A stretch of 10,664 nt of DNA from Roseibacillus sp. (GCA_002729275.1 PBTP01000003.1:1-10664); one strand, 5' to 3'; shown: positions 1 through 5,817, counted from the first letter of the stretch. Translations and numbers: made by a program. Notes: generated by a model not told the origin, from the sequence alone.

Positions 1-1
1 A

Positions 2-1036
2 TCCCACACAGACCGAGTCATACGTAACGCCGTACGTCGAATCAATAAAGAAATCAAGATCCGCCGGAAAAAAAAATTATACCGCCGGTTAAATCGATAT
101 TGTAAACGAGTCAGGTTAGATATACCATCACTGGTAAGAGCTATACAATCCTCCAACGACACCTTGACCCAACCACCCTCCAACTCATCATTCAATAATG
201 TATCTAATACACGCCAACTGATATCATATATAATGACAAAATATAACTCAAGTAACCGAGGTAACGATGCATTAAACAATACTCTCAATAAATACCCTTT
301 AAAGCCGGAAGCAGAACGACTTTTTCGCATAATAATGGAGAAGAATAGGCGTGTGGACGCGTTGGCGAACGGTGAGGTTACGAGGACAGGCGGTGAGACT
401 AAGACCCGTCGAACAGCTCAAACAACAAACCCGCTCCTTACCACACCTGATTCTCCATCCGCTTCACCGAAAGGGAAGTCAAAAGCCTCATTAGGCAGTG
501 CACGGAGACAACTATTTGGTCTATCCAGGGGGGTTTCTGGAAACAACAAGTTTATTGACCTATCCTTTATAAAGATGCAAAAGGACCCAGAGGCAGTAGA
601 AGCCATGAAAAGGGACGACTCGTATACACAGGATTTTCAGAAGATTCAGGATACATATTTAAATCCTACAAACGACCGCGTGGACAAGATCGTGAAAAGT
701 GTCGTGCAAGAGTCTACCAACAAGGATCCCTACTTTTTGATGAGCCCTCCATTGAAAACCGCGGTCAAACAGTGCTGGATGGACGTCACTCGCAAACATC
801 CCGGTCCCGTCTTAAAATTATGGTTCAACCGAGATTACAGAGATCTCGCCACGCTCCCAAAGCACACCCAGGAAGCATTCTTCAACCTGGTGGCAGCGAA
901 ACTCAATTGTCCCAATGAAAACAGGCAATACACGTCAACGAACGGGGGCATGATGCTACAACAAGCCTACCGAAAAGCCCTCACAATGTTCTTTGACGCC
1001 TTGAGGAACCATCATAAACGCAGAAGAACCTATTAA
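2..1036 (+). CDS. Basic protein of unknown function, 5' end outside the window
   Basis: I do not recognise this protein. The frame is open from base 2 to the TAA at 1034-1036, and there is no ATG in frame before 233. It is therefore either a gene cut by the left edge or a 267-residue protein starting at ATG 233; a TTG at 164 is a less likely start. I favour the partial reading because the 54 codons before 164 contain no stop and encode a plausible Arg/Lys-rich helical segment (residues such as RINKEIKIRRKKK). A Ser/Thr/Pro/Asn-rich linker follows, then a more compact C-terminal part of about 100 residues with aromatic and Leu-rich helices and a basic end (HHKRRRTY). The charge suggests nucleic-acid or chromatin binding, but no motif proves it. 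The next gene starts 26 nt downstream. Confidence 0.6.
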   Translation, partial: SHTDRVIRNAVRRINKEIKIRRKKKLYRRLNRYCKRVRLDIPSLVRAIQSSNDTLTQPPSNSSFNNVSNTRQLISYIMTKYNSSNRGNDALNNTLNKYPLKPEAERLFRIIMEKNRRVDALANGEVTRTGGETKTRRTAQTTNPLLTTPDSPSASPKGKSKASLGSARRQLFGLSRGVSGNNKFIDLSFIKMQKDPEAVEAMKRDDSYTQDFQKIQDTYLNPTNDRVDKIVKSVVQESTNKDPYFLMSPPLKTAVKQCWMDVTRKHPGPVLKLWFNRDYRDLATLPKHTQEAFFNLVAAKLNCPNENRQYTSTNGGMMLQQAYRKALTMFFDALRNHHKRRRTY

Positions 1037-1037
1037 G

Positions 1038-1046
1038 TATAACCAT
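1038..1046 (+). promoter_or_regulatory. TATAACCAT box upstream of the gene at 1063
   Basis: TATAACCAT lies 16 nt before the ATG at 1063 and just after the previous stop codon. The same word, with the same spacing to a start, recurs elsewhere in the window (4929, and with small changes 5813, 6099 and 9516). I read it as a viral core promoter; no transcription data are available. Confidence 0.5.
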
Positions 1047-1062
1047 ACATACTGTATATTAA

Positions 1063-1536
1063 ATGGCGTATTATGTGGCAGCACTGCCCATCATCTACTA
1101 CGGTACCTCCTACACTGCCAACCAACTCCTTCACTCCACCAAAGAGTACTTTTGCGACAAAGTAGATCTCGTCGACGACTCCGAACCCGTACTCTCCGCC
1201 GCCAAACAAGTAGTACGCGTCTACCGTGACATGGAAGAGACACACCACGCCTACGAAGCCAAAACCTTTATCGAAGACGGAATCGAAATACTCGAGTACG
1301 AATCCAGATGTGCACAATCCAAATTCGCCAAATGGCGCGTACTCCGCAAAGACTTTAAACAGACCAACCAAAAACTCCGACGCCTCACACAAAACCTCGA
1401 ACAACGCATGCGACTGTTTCACCAAATCGTCAATCTTCCTTCGGTACCAACCCTTGCAAAAAAGCATACGCCTGATCCACCCAACCCTTCACCTCCGCAG
1501 GCGTTGGAGGCGACCGTGCCAACATCCAACCCGTAG
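1063..1536 (+). CDS. Hypothetical helical protein, 157 aa
   Basis: Unrecognised protein. The N-terminus (MAYYVAALPIIYYG) is hydrophobic and could be a weak membrane-associated or signal-like stretch. Residues 30-130 are rich in charged and hydrophobic residues with coiled-coil spacing (for example QTNQKLRRLTQNLEQRMRL). The last 30 residues are Pro/Thr-rich and probably disordered. The start is supported by a TATAACCAT box 16 nt upstream, and codons favour C in third position, as in neighbouring genes. Its 3' end overlaps a possible minus-strand gene (1430-1561) tail to tail. The reverse strand over this gene also has an open frame, but that reading looks like an antisense shadow. Confidence 0.65.
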   Translation: MAYYVAALPIIYYGTSYTANQLLHSTKEYFCDKVDLVDDSEPVLSAAKQVVRVYRDMEETHHAYEAKTFIEDGIEILEYESRCAQSKFAKWRVLRKDFKQTNQKLRRLTQNLEQRMRLFHQIVNLPSVPTLAKKHTPDPPNPSPPQALEATVPTSNP

Positions 1537-1561
1537 CGACACCCGTCAAAAAGCGGATCAT
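1430..1561 (-). CDS. Possible 43-aa single-span membrane protein
   Basis: A short minus-strand frame begins MIRFLTGVATGWMLARS: a hydrophobic glycine-containing helix, followed by an amphipathic helix (AEVKGWVDQAYAFLQGL) and a charged end. Short proteins of this type are frequent in large DNA viruses, but I cannot name a family. Support for this ATG comes from a TATTTAAC box (1580-1587 on this strand) 18 nt upstream, matching the window's promoter pattern. The frame is open further upstream to an ATG at 1618, but that start would ignore the box. It overlaps the Pro-rich tail of the convergent plus gene by 107 nt, so one of the two could be wrong at its end. Confidence 0.4.
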   Translation of the reverse strand: MIRFLTGVATGWMLARSPPTPAEVKGWVDQAYAFLQGLVPKED

Positions 1562-1579
1562 TTGTAGAATCAACCCCCT

Positions 1580-1587
1580 GTTAAATA
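1580..1587 (-). promoter_or_regulatory. TATTTAAC box for the minus-strand gene at 1561
   Basis: On the minus strand TATTTAAC is followed by 18 nt and the ATG at 1561. The TAA inside the box is the stop codon of the upstream minus-strand frame (1581-1583), so promoter and stop share bases. Confidence 0.4.
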
Positions 1588-1998
1588 GCAAGTCGCAGAT
1601 GCCAATAGTCTCTCCCACTGGTTGTCACCGTATTGCCAGCAACCGTATTGCCAGCAGCTGCAACAGCCTTCAACAGCATATCTATTTTAATTTCAATACG
1701 ATTTAGCCTATCATCCATGTTACGTTGATCATCAGACATTCCTGGTGTATTAATTCTGGACAAACTTGGAGACACGTGGTTTGGGCGACGATGTACTATG
1801 ATCCGCCTCCCGTGAGCTTTCATTTGGTAGATACATACTTGGTGAGCCATTTGGGCTGTTGGGTACTCTCTGTGGATTCACATTAATATCGAATCGCCCT
1901 TTTTGAATAGTTCGTCCCTGTTGTTGATCATATGCTCCTGGTTGCGGTGTTCGGGTTTTACTTGCACCACCCGGACTTGCACCACCCTGATGTGACAT
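1581..1998 (-). pseudogene. Ser/Pro/Asn-rich protein with C-terminal coiled coil, apparently frameshifted
   Basis: Two overlapping minus-strand frames look like halves of one gene. The first (1998 to 1750) starts MSHQGGASPGG and is a disordered Gln/Ser/Pro/Asn-rich protein of 82 residues. The second continues the same low-complexity style (SPSLSRINTPG) and then forms a short coiled coil (MDDRLNRIEIKIDMLLKAV), ending at 1581. Removing one base from the CCCAAA run near 1780 joins them into one protein of about 138 residues. The start at 1998 is favoured by a TATATAA box 14 nt upstream on this strand; an earlier ATG at 2016 lies on the edge of that box. Alternatives are two separate small genes (the second from ATG 1739, 52 aa) or a sequencing error. 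I recognise no family. Confidence 0.45.
1627..1656. repeat. Tandem 15-bp duplication (two copies)
   Basis: The 15-mer ACCGTATTGCCAGCA occurs twice head to tail (1627-1641 and 1642-1656). On the minus strand it encodes a duplicated AGNTV pentapeptide near the C-terminus of the coiled-coil frame. It is in frame (five codons), which argues that this part is or was coding. Confidence 0.85.
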
Positions 1999-2042
1999 TT
2001 TACACAACACTACCATTATATATACTACTCCATCGCACCTAA
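1999..2042. promoter_or_regulatory. Divergent 44-bp promoter region with a shared TATATATA
   Basis: This 44-bp gap separates the minus gene (ATG at 1998) from the plus gene (ATG at 2043). A run TATATATA at 2017-2024 can serve both directions. Toward the plus gene TATATACT ends 16 nt before the start; toward the minus gene TATATAATGG ends about 14 nt before it. No other element is visible. Confidence 0.45.
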
Positions 2043-2246
2043 ATGAAATTAGCTCAAATTGCGGATGTGTTTGCCATCGTAGGGTTTTCGTTTCTCGTGT
2101 GGTATTTTGCGTCTATCGAACACCCCTCCCCCACAGAATACGGATTGCTTGCCTTTTCTATCGCAGGGTTGGTCGCCGACACCTTTTTCACATTACAAAT
2201 TCTACTGAGTTGGTGTATATATTATAACATCCGATTGTTAGGATGA
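2043..2246 (+). CDS. Small two-helix membrane protein, 67 aa
   Basis: Unrecognised. Two hydrophobic segments are clear: about residues 6-24 (IADVFAIVGFSFLVWYF) and 33-57 (GLLAFSIAGLVADTFFTLQ), joined by a short polar turn with Pro residues. This suggests a hairpin membrane protein. The ATG follows a TATATATA region by 16 nt. Its TGA overlaps the start of the next gene in an ATGA arrangement (2243-2246), and the likely promoter of that next gene lies inside this coding sequence. Function unknown; a structural or membrane-modifying role is possible. Confidence 0.6.
   Translation: MKLAQIADVFAIVGFSFLVWYFASIEHPSPTEYGLLAFSIAGLVADTFFTLQILLSWCIYYNIRLLG
2223..2230 (+). promoter_or_regulatory. TATAACAT box upstream of the RING-CH gene
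   Basis: TATAACAT inside the 3' end of the preceding gene, 12 nt before the ATG at 2243. The spacing is shorter than at the other boxes (usually 16-21 nt), so the call is weaker. Confidence 0.35.
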
Positions 2247-2536
2247 TATGTCGCATCTGTTACGCACCTTGCACCACCACCTCCCACTGTCTGTGCAAGG
2301 GGTCCGTAGGCTTCGTCCACCGAAACTGCCTCCTGCAATGGCAACGAGTCTCGGGCACACAACGCTGCGAGATCTGCGGGTACCGCCCTCGACCACACTT
2401 CCCCGCACTGGTATGCATGGGCGTCGGGATGTTCCTCCACAAATATACCCACCTCTGTGCCATGACAGTCCTCCTGCCATTTCCATTCCACTACATCGCC
2501 GCGGGCGCATACGTCGCCAACTACTGGAGTATATGA
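2243..2536 (+). CDS. RING-CH (MARCH/viral K3-type) membrane E3 ubiquitin ligase, 97 aa
   Basis: Residues 3-45 form a complete RING-CH (RINGv, C4HC3) finger: C3-x2-C6, C16-x-C18, H26-x2-C29 and C42-x2-C45. It also has the family-typical Trp after the His/Cys pair (W33) and the CEICGY ending. Two hydrophobic segments follow (about 54-68 and 71-95), the usual MARCH and herpes/poxvirus MIR architecture: cytosolic finger, then a transmembrane hairpin. Known members ubiquitinate membrane proteins in the ER, endosomes or plasma membrane and cause their internalisation or degradation. The target here cannot be read from the sequence. The start is fixed because the finger begins at residue 3. The gene overlaps its neighbour by 4 nt. 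Identification of the domain is secure; host-receptor down-regulation is inference from relatives. Confidence 0.9.
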   Translation: MICRICYAPCTTTSHCLCKGSVGFVHRNCLLQWQRVSGTQRCEICGYRPRPHFPALVCMGVGMFLHKYTHLCAMTVLLPFPFHYIAAGAYVANYWSI

Positions 2537-2622
2537 CAACCGTAGGGCTCTGTTCCGTAGGTGCACTGCTGTCGTTTCCGCTGTTTAACCCTGAATATAC
2601 AGGGAATATGTTTATTCTGTAA
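2533..2622 (+). CDS. Possible 29-residue hydrophobic micro-ORF
   Basis: ATG 2533 overlaps the TGA of the RING-CH gene (ATGA) and opens a 29-codon frame with a hydrophobic first half (VGLCSVGALLSFPLF). The geometry is the same as at 2243. There is no promoter box and no recognisable similarity, so it may simply be trailer sequence. Confidence 0.15.
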   Translation: MTTVGLCSVGALLSFPLFNPEYTGNMFIL

Positions 2623-2642
2623 ACGTGGTGTTTTATTTCTAT

Positions 2643-3008
2643 ATGTGTACACAAATGTGTGGGCTCCTTATCGTATTATTCTTCACCCTTGCCTCCGCCA
2701 ATTGCCCATGTCCTTCGGATAGCCACCGTTGTTGTTCGGCAAATCCAGCCGTGTGTGCCTGGTCCGAACCGTCGAATTGTGTTTCCTTAAGCCCTGTAAC
2801 CTGTGCAGAGTTCACAGATCTTGGGGAGTGTGCCAGCTCTGCACACTGTAAATGGGTCGATTCCAAGTGTGTGTCAGACACCTGTGACAACTATAACGCA
2901 CAGGTGTCCTGTGAATCGAATCCAATAATGGGCTGCCTGTGGACGGGTGACCTGTGCACACATGCCCACCTGTTCCGCTACCCTAGTGGGGTTATCGAAC
3001 CATCGTAG
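2643..3008 (+). CDS. Secreted Cys-rich protein with three C-x-W modules, 121 aa
   Basis: The N-terminus from ATG 2643 is a signal peptide (GLLIVLFFTLASA then NCPCP); ATG 2655 would also leave a complete signal. The mature part carries three similar disulphide-type modules with a C-x5/7-C-x-W-x4/5-C core: CAW, CKW and CLW, the last two preceded by C-x8-C. The layout recalls small Cys-rich ectodomain repeats of protist surface proteins, but I cannot assign a Pfam family. The protein should be secreted or lumenal. It ends shortly after the third module and overlaps an open frame of the next gene by up to 62 nt, so a frameshifted fusion to that gene's membrane hairpin cannot be excluded. A GTGGTG motif follows the previous stop and also this gene's own stop. 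Confidence 0.65.
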   Translation: MCTQMCGLLIVLFFTLASANCPCPSDSHRCCSANPAVCAWSEPSNCVSLSPVTCAEFTDLGECASSAHCKWVDSKCVSDTCDNYNAQVSCESNPIMGCLWTGDLCTHAHLFRYPSGVIEPS

Positions 3009-3042
3009 TGGTGCAATATCCGCCCATGGATCTGCAAAAACG

Positions 3043-3486
3043 ATGCTAGCAGTTGCCCTAGGATTTCTTTGCGTCCTTGCAGGAACCATCCTTATACTCA
3101 ACGATATGATGTGGGGCGAATTCCTTTGCCTCTTCGGCGTGTTCGTAGTAGGTGTCCGCACATTGTACATCAAGAACGATAAAGTGGTGAAAGAAGTAGA
3201 CGATGTAGACATAGAAGCACCCATGGAGCAACAGGCAAAAAAGGATCTCAACGACGCCATCGCGTTCATTCGCACGCACCCCAAGAGCCAAGACATCGTG
3301 TCCATGTACAAGAAAGGTCCTCCGCCCGACACAGGGTTCATGTGGTGCCCACACGACTGGTTCAGCCCCGCCCAGCAAGAAGGCTTAAAGATCATGCGCG
3401 TGTGGGTCCTCGGGCGCGACTGGGACTCGTCAGGCTACGGATACATGCAGCGCATGATTCAGCAACAGGTACGCACCGCATGGTGA
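3043..3486 (+). CDS. Membrane-hairpin protein with soluble C-terminal domain, 147 aa
   Basis: Starting at ATG 3043, residues 1-42 form two transmembrane helices separated by the polar turn NDMMWGE. A charged linker (KVVKEVDDVDIEAPMEQQ) and a soluble domain of about 90 residues rich in Trp, Asp and Tyr (MWCPHDWFSPAQQ, GRDWDSSGYGYMQRM) follow. I recognise no family. The hairpin is clearly paralogous to the next gene (3520), which has the same LIL-x-D-(M/L)-M-W-G-E core. The start was chosen by aligning that paralogue; the frame is open upstream to ATG 2962, overlapping the Cys-rich gene, and no strong promoter box is visible. A joined product with the Cys-rich ectodomain is an alternative. Confidence 0.6.
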   Translation: MLAVALGFLCVLAGTILILNDMMWGEFLCLFGVFVVGVRTLYIKNDKVVKEVDDVDIEAPMEQQAKKDLNDAIAFIRTHPKSQDIVSMYKKGPPPDTGFMWCPHDWFSPAQQEGLKIMRVWVLGRDWDSSGYGYMQRMIQQQVRTAW

Positions 3487-3519
3487 CGTGGTTACATTTC
3501 GCCACACATATCCACACAC

Positions 3520-3714
3520 ATGTTGTGCACACCCTTGACGCGTGCAGGGGTTGCTTGTCTGGTCACAGGGATCATCTTAATATTATGCGATCTGATGTGG
3601 GGCGAATACATCGGTATACTGGGCGCCATCCTCGTAGGCATTGGCGCGTGTGAACGACCTAAACCACCACCTGACGTAAAACCCCCTAAGTTAGATATAG
3701 AAAATCCGAATTAA
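3520..3714 (+). CDS. Small membrane-hairpin protein, paralogue of the 3043 gene, 64 aa
   Basis: The protein has two hydrophobic helices around the turn CDLMWGEY (GVACLVTGIILIL before it, IGILGAILVGIGA after it) and a short Pro/Lys-rich cytosolic tail (PKPPPDVKPPKLD). The helix-turn-helix core matches the N-terminus of the preceding gene in order and spacing, and the DNA for MWGE is nearly the same, so the two arose by tandem duplication. This copy lacks the large C-terminal domain. Its TAA shares the palindrome TTAA (3711-3714) with the stop codon of the convergent minus gene. Function unknown; the topology suggests a viral membrane component or membrane-shaping protein. Confidence 0.6.
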   Translation: MLCTPLTRAGVACLVTGIILILCDLMWGEYIGILGAILVGIGACERPKPPPDVKPPKLDIENPN

Positions 3715-4052
3715 ATATTTATACACCAAAATCTCTCTCCCGCGCGCGAACGTACCGCACTCTGTACAATGTTAAAGCCATCCTTGAGCCCTTGACGACC
3801 CAGCGTCTGGTAATGAATCTGTAAATACGGCTCGTTCGGCTCTAGAATGTTCATGTAGTGTAACATGGTATCAAACGATGTCGGATACACACCCCCCAGC
3901 TCCCGGTTTAGATTGTAGTTCTTGTCGAAATCCGCCATATTCCACTCCCCGTACAAACGCAAAATACGCGTTTTCTCCTGGGGCGGCACATACAGTCTGG
4001 GCTTGTTCGGAATCGATCGCATGAGTTTATGGATAGGAATACGCGTAATCAT
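3711..4052 (-). CDS. Hypothetical protein, 113 aa
   Basis: Unrecognised minus-strand protein starting MITRIPIHKLM. The sequence is well mixed, with Tyr, Pro, Arg and Leu (for example RLYVPPQEKTRILRLYGEW and YNLNRELGGVYPTSFD) and no membrane segment or low complexity, so it looks like a compact soluble domain. The frame is open back to a TTG at 4178 inside the ARF gene; ATG 4052 is the first ATG and fits a divergent arrangement with the ARF start at 4121. ATG 4022 is another option. Its stop overlaps that of the convergent 64-aa gene. I can suggest no function. Confidence 0.6.
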   Translation of the reverse strand: MITRIPIHKLMRSIPNKPRLYVPPQEKTRILRLYGEWNMADFDKNYNLNRELGGVYPTSFDTMLHYMNILEPNEPYLQIHYQTLGRQGLKDGFNIVQSAVRSRAGERFWCINI

Positions 4053-4093
4053 CCTCTGGCACAAGAAGGGTGGTTTACACGCCACGACTTCAC

Positions 4094-4101
4094 TATTAAC
4101 C
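4094..4101 (+). promoter_or_regulatory. TATTAACC box upstream of the ARF-like gene
   Basis: TATTAACC is followed by 19 nt and the ATG at 4121, the same spacing as the TATAAC boxes before 5841, 6126 and 9545. It lies in the 68-bp gap between two divergent genes. Confidence 0.45.
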
Positions 4102-4120
4102 CTATGCGTCTCTGTACAAC

Positions 4121-4669
4121 ATGGGCGAATTATGGTCTCGCACCTACCAAACCGTGTACGGAATGATCTATGATCCAAAACTCATTCTAGTTTGCGGACT
4201 CGACAATGCTGGCAAAACATGTTTGCTGAACCGACTCCAAGGCATCGAACGCAACACAGTGCCCACCCTAGGGTTCAACGCAGAGACGCTGCAATTGGGG
4301 TACGCCACCGTACAAGTGTTCGACACCTGCGGACAACAAACACGACGCGACAGCTGGAGCATGTTCTTCCATCACGCCCACGCCCTGGTGTACGTCGTCG
4401 ACTCCAACGACATCGAACGTATCTACGAAGCAGGCACGGAACTGCAAAAAATCCTCAACCATGAAAACTTTCCGGACGTGCCGGTGCTAATTCTCGCCAA
4501 CAAACAGGACCACCCGCGCGCCGCTACACCAGCACAAGTCATGCGCGGGATGCGACTGCAGCGCGAGACACGTCCCTGGCGCGTGGCGGGCACGGTGGTG
4601 AAGACTGGGGAGGGGATTGACGAACCACTGAAATGGCTGGTCGACCAGATGTGGCAAACACGTACTTGA
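4121..4669 (+). CDS. ARF/ARL-family small GTPase, 182 aa, probably N-myristoylated
   Basis: The protein is collinear with ARF1 with a one-residue offset. Gly2 (MGELWS) fits N-myristoylation. The P-loop GLDNAGKT is at 26-33, switch I Thr at 49 (PTLGFN), switch II D68-T-C-G71-Q72 with the catalytic Gln kept, and NKQD at 127-130. ARF proteins recruit coats and lipid-modifying enzymes to Golgi, endosomal or plasma membranes when GTP-bound. Two deviations stand out. The usual WDVGGQ motif reads FDTCGQQ. The G5 motif (CAT in ARF1) reads VVK followed by TGEG, closer to the SAK of Ras. It should bind nucleotide, but exchange-factor and effector specificity may differ. An AATAAA lies 29 nt after the stop, antisense to the convergent transporter gene. 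Family assignment is firm; role in infection is inferred. Confidence 0.93.
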   Translation: MGELWSRTYQTVYGMIYDPKLILVCGLDNAGKTCLLNRLQGIERNTVPTLGFNAETLQLGYATVQVFDTCGQQTRRDSWSMFFHHAHALVYVVDSNDIERIYEAGTELQKILNHENFPDVPVLILANKQDHPRAATPAQVMRGMRLQRETRPWRVAGTVVKTGEGIDEPLKWLVDQMWQTRT

Positions 4670-4895
4670 GCACGCACAAACATACACATTGTATCATAAT
4701 AAAACTGCTCATCGCTGTCAACGGCAAGTCCTCTATCCATACGCCATGTAAAATATAAAAACATAACGATAGCATCCGCACCGCCAACGCCCACGCCGAA
4801 ATATCCTCGGCAGACTTACGACGATACACATGCCAGATCTGAGGAAAATTATGGGCGGCACTCAACCCTCCCGCCACCCAACCAAAGATACGCAT
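4539..4895 (-). CDS. PQ-loop / SemiSWEET-like three-helix membrane transporter subunit, 118 aa
   Basis: Residues 1-78 form one three-helix bundle of the MtN3/SWEET/PQ-loop superfamily. Helix 1 carries the hallmark FPQIW with P18-Q19, followed by a basic loop and the typical S-A-E-D-I-S entry to helix 2. Helices 2 (WALAVRMLSLCFYILHGVW) and 3 (MSSFIMIQCVCLCVLKY) follow. SemiSWEETs of this size dimerise to move sugars or other small solutes; the substrate here cannot be told. The last 40 residues are Ser/Pro/Arg-rich and lie entirely antisense to the 3' end of the ARF gene, a 131-bp convergent overlap. The core domain ends almost exactly at the ARF stop codon. A TATATATTA stretch lies about 13 nt before the ATG on this strand. 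Confidence 0.8.
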   Translation of the reverse strand: MRIFGWVAGGLSAAHNFPQIWHVYRRKSAEDISAWALAVRMLSLCFYILHGVWIEDLPLTAMSSFIMIQCVCLCVLKYVFATSGRPAISVVRQSPPQSSPPCPPRARDVSRAAVASRA

Positions 4896-4956
4896 TAAAC
4901 CATATTCACATAATATATATAATCAGACTATAACCATCTGTCATATGCCTTCAAAT
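4896..4956. promoter_or_regulatory. Divergent promoter region with TATATATA and TATAACCAT
   Basis: The region between the transporter (minus, ATG 4895) and the BspA-like gene (plus) contains TAATATATATAAT (4911-4923), facing the minus gene, and TATAACCAT (4929-4937). The second box ends 19 nt before ATG 4957 but only 7 nt before ATG 4945. By the spacing seen at other genes here, 4957 is the better start for the plus gene. Confidence 0.5.
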
Positions 4957-5577
4957 ATGCGGGTCGTCCTTGCATGTCTCATGCTCAGCAGTGCATACGG
5001 ATTCTCACCCGCGTCCAAGTCTGACTTGGAAGACGCCTTGGACGAATGTTGTCGAAACGGTGACAATGTAGACCTCATGGGTACCTTTAACAACGACTGC
5101 AGAGTCGACAGCCAAGGCACGTACGACACGGACGGGGACCACATAGGCGATTGGGACACATCGCTTGTCACCGACATGTCGTTCGTCTTCAAACGGGCAG
5201 AAGTGTGTTTTGAAACCATGAACGCCAACGTCACCTACTGGAACACGTCCAGCGTCACCACCATGGAAAGCACGTTCAAAGACGCAACACTGTTCAACCA
5301 ACCGCTCCAGTGGGACGTCTCCAAAGTCACGTCCATGGACTACATGTTCAACGGCGCCACGCTCTTCAACCAACCGCTGGACTGGAACACCAGTCATGTC
5401 ACCAACAAGGATTTCATGTTCAGCAAGTTTTCAAGTCGTGTGAACAGCATGGACGACTGGAACACGTTCGCCACCCAAGAATGCGACCTCACACGTTCCA
5501 GCCACGAAGCGCTGCGAGACGAAATCACCAAGTCTGGAAGAGCACCCGCCTACCAAATGGCTGGGTTGTGCGTATAA
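4957..5577 (+). CDS. Secreted BspA-like (DUF285-type) repeat protein, 206 aa
   Basis: From ATG 4957 the protein begins with a signal peptide (MRVVLACLMLSSAYG). A Cys-containing stretch follows, then about five units of a 24-25-residue repeat: W-(D/N)-T-S-x-V-T-x-M-x3-F-x2-A-x2-F-N-Q-P-L. This is the BspA-type leucine-rich-like repeat (PF03382/DUF285) found on surface proteins of bacteria and protists and often multiplied in giant viruses. Units begin near the Trp codons at 5152, 5239, 5311, 5383 and 5458. N-glycosylation sites (NVT, NTS) fit passage through the secretory pathway. No membrane anchor follows, so secretion or a loosely bound virion or surface role is likely; adhesion is inferred from relatives. 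An earlier in-frame ATG at 4945 would add four residues but sits too close to the promoter box. Confidence 0.82.
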   Translation: MRVVLACLMLSSAYGFSPASKSDLEDALDECCRNGDNVDLMGTFNNDCRVDSQGTYDTDGDHIGDWDTSLVTDMSFVFKRAEVCFETMNANVTYWNTSSVTTMESTFKDATLFNQPLQWDVSKVTSMDYMFNGATLFNQPLDWNTSHVTNKDFMFSKFSSRVNSMDDWNTFATQECDLTRSSHEALRDEITKSGRAPAYQMAGLCV

Positions 5578-5586
5578 ACGTGGTGC

Positions 5587-5817
5587 ATGTGGATACAACG
5601 CAAGTGCACCGCCATGTTCCGCAAACTGCTACGCAAACCCATCAAACTTGGCAGATGGAACCGTAAGCACGCTCCGCGGAAGGCTGAACTCGCCAACCAC
5701 GACCACTGTGGTGGCAGCACGTGTCAACGGGTGCCTGAAGCCTACAACAGCGACATGGAGGTCGCGTTATGCGCGATGCAGTCGTTCCACCTGTCCCCTC
5801 GTAAACGCAAAGTATAA
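5587..5817 (+). CDS. Small basic protein with NLS-like C-terminus, 76 aa
   Basis: Unrecognised. The protein is rich in Arg/Lys at the N-terminus (FRKLLRKPIKLGRWNRKHAPRK) and ends SPRKRKV, which resembles a monopartite nuclear localisation signal of the SV40 type. Four Cys residues are present but not in a clear zinc-finger pattern. It starts 9 nt after the preceding stop, whose TAA lies in a TATAAACG word; an internal ATG at 5614 is an alternative start. Its own TAA forms part of the TATAACCC box of the next gene. Codon third positions favour C as in neighbours. Coding is likely but not certain. Confidence 0.5.
   Translation: MWIQRKCTAMFRKLLRKPIKLGRWNRKHAPRKAELANHDHCGGSTCQRVPEAYNSDMEVALCAMQSFHLSPRKRKV

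Noticed and set aside
1033..1467. 144-codon minus-strand frame antisense to the 1063 gene
   Set aside because: Phe/Gly/Val-rich antisense composition and no promoter box; the plus gene has a TATAACCAT box and coherent helical sequence.
2238..2654. Overlapping frames on both strands across the RING-CH gene
   Set aside because: The RING-CH frame has all eight metal ligands in register, so the others are shadows; only the short 2533-2622 tail was kept, with low confidence.
2874..3395. 173-codon minus-strand frame opposite the Cys-rich and hairpin genes
   Set aside because: No family pattern or promoter box; the plus-strand signal peptide and paralogous hairpin explain the region.
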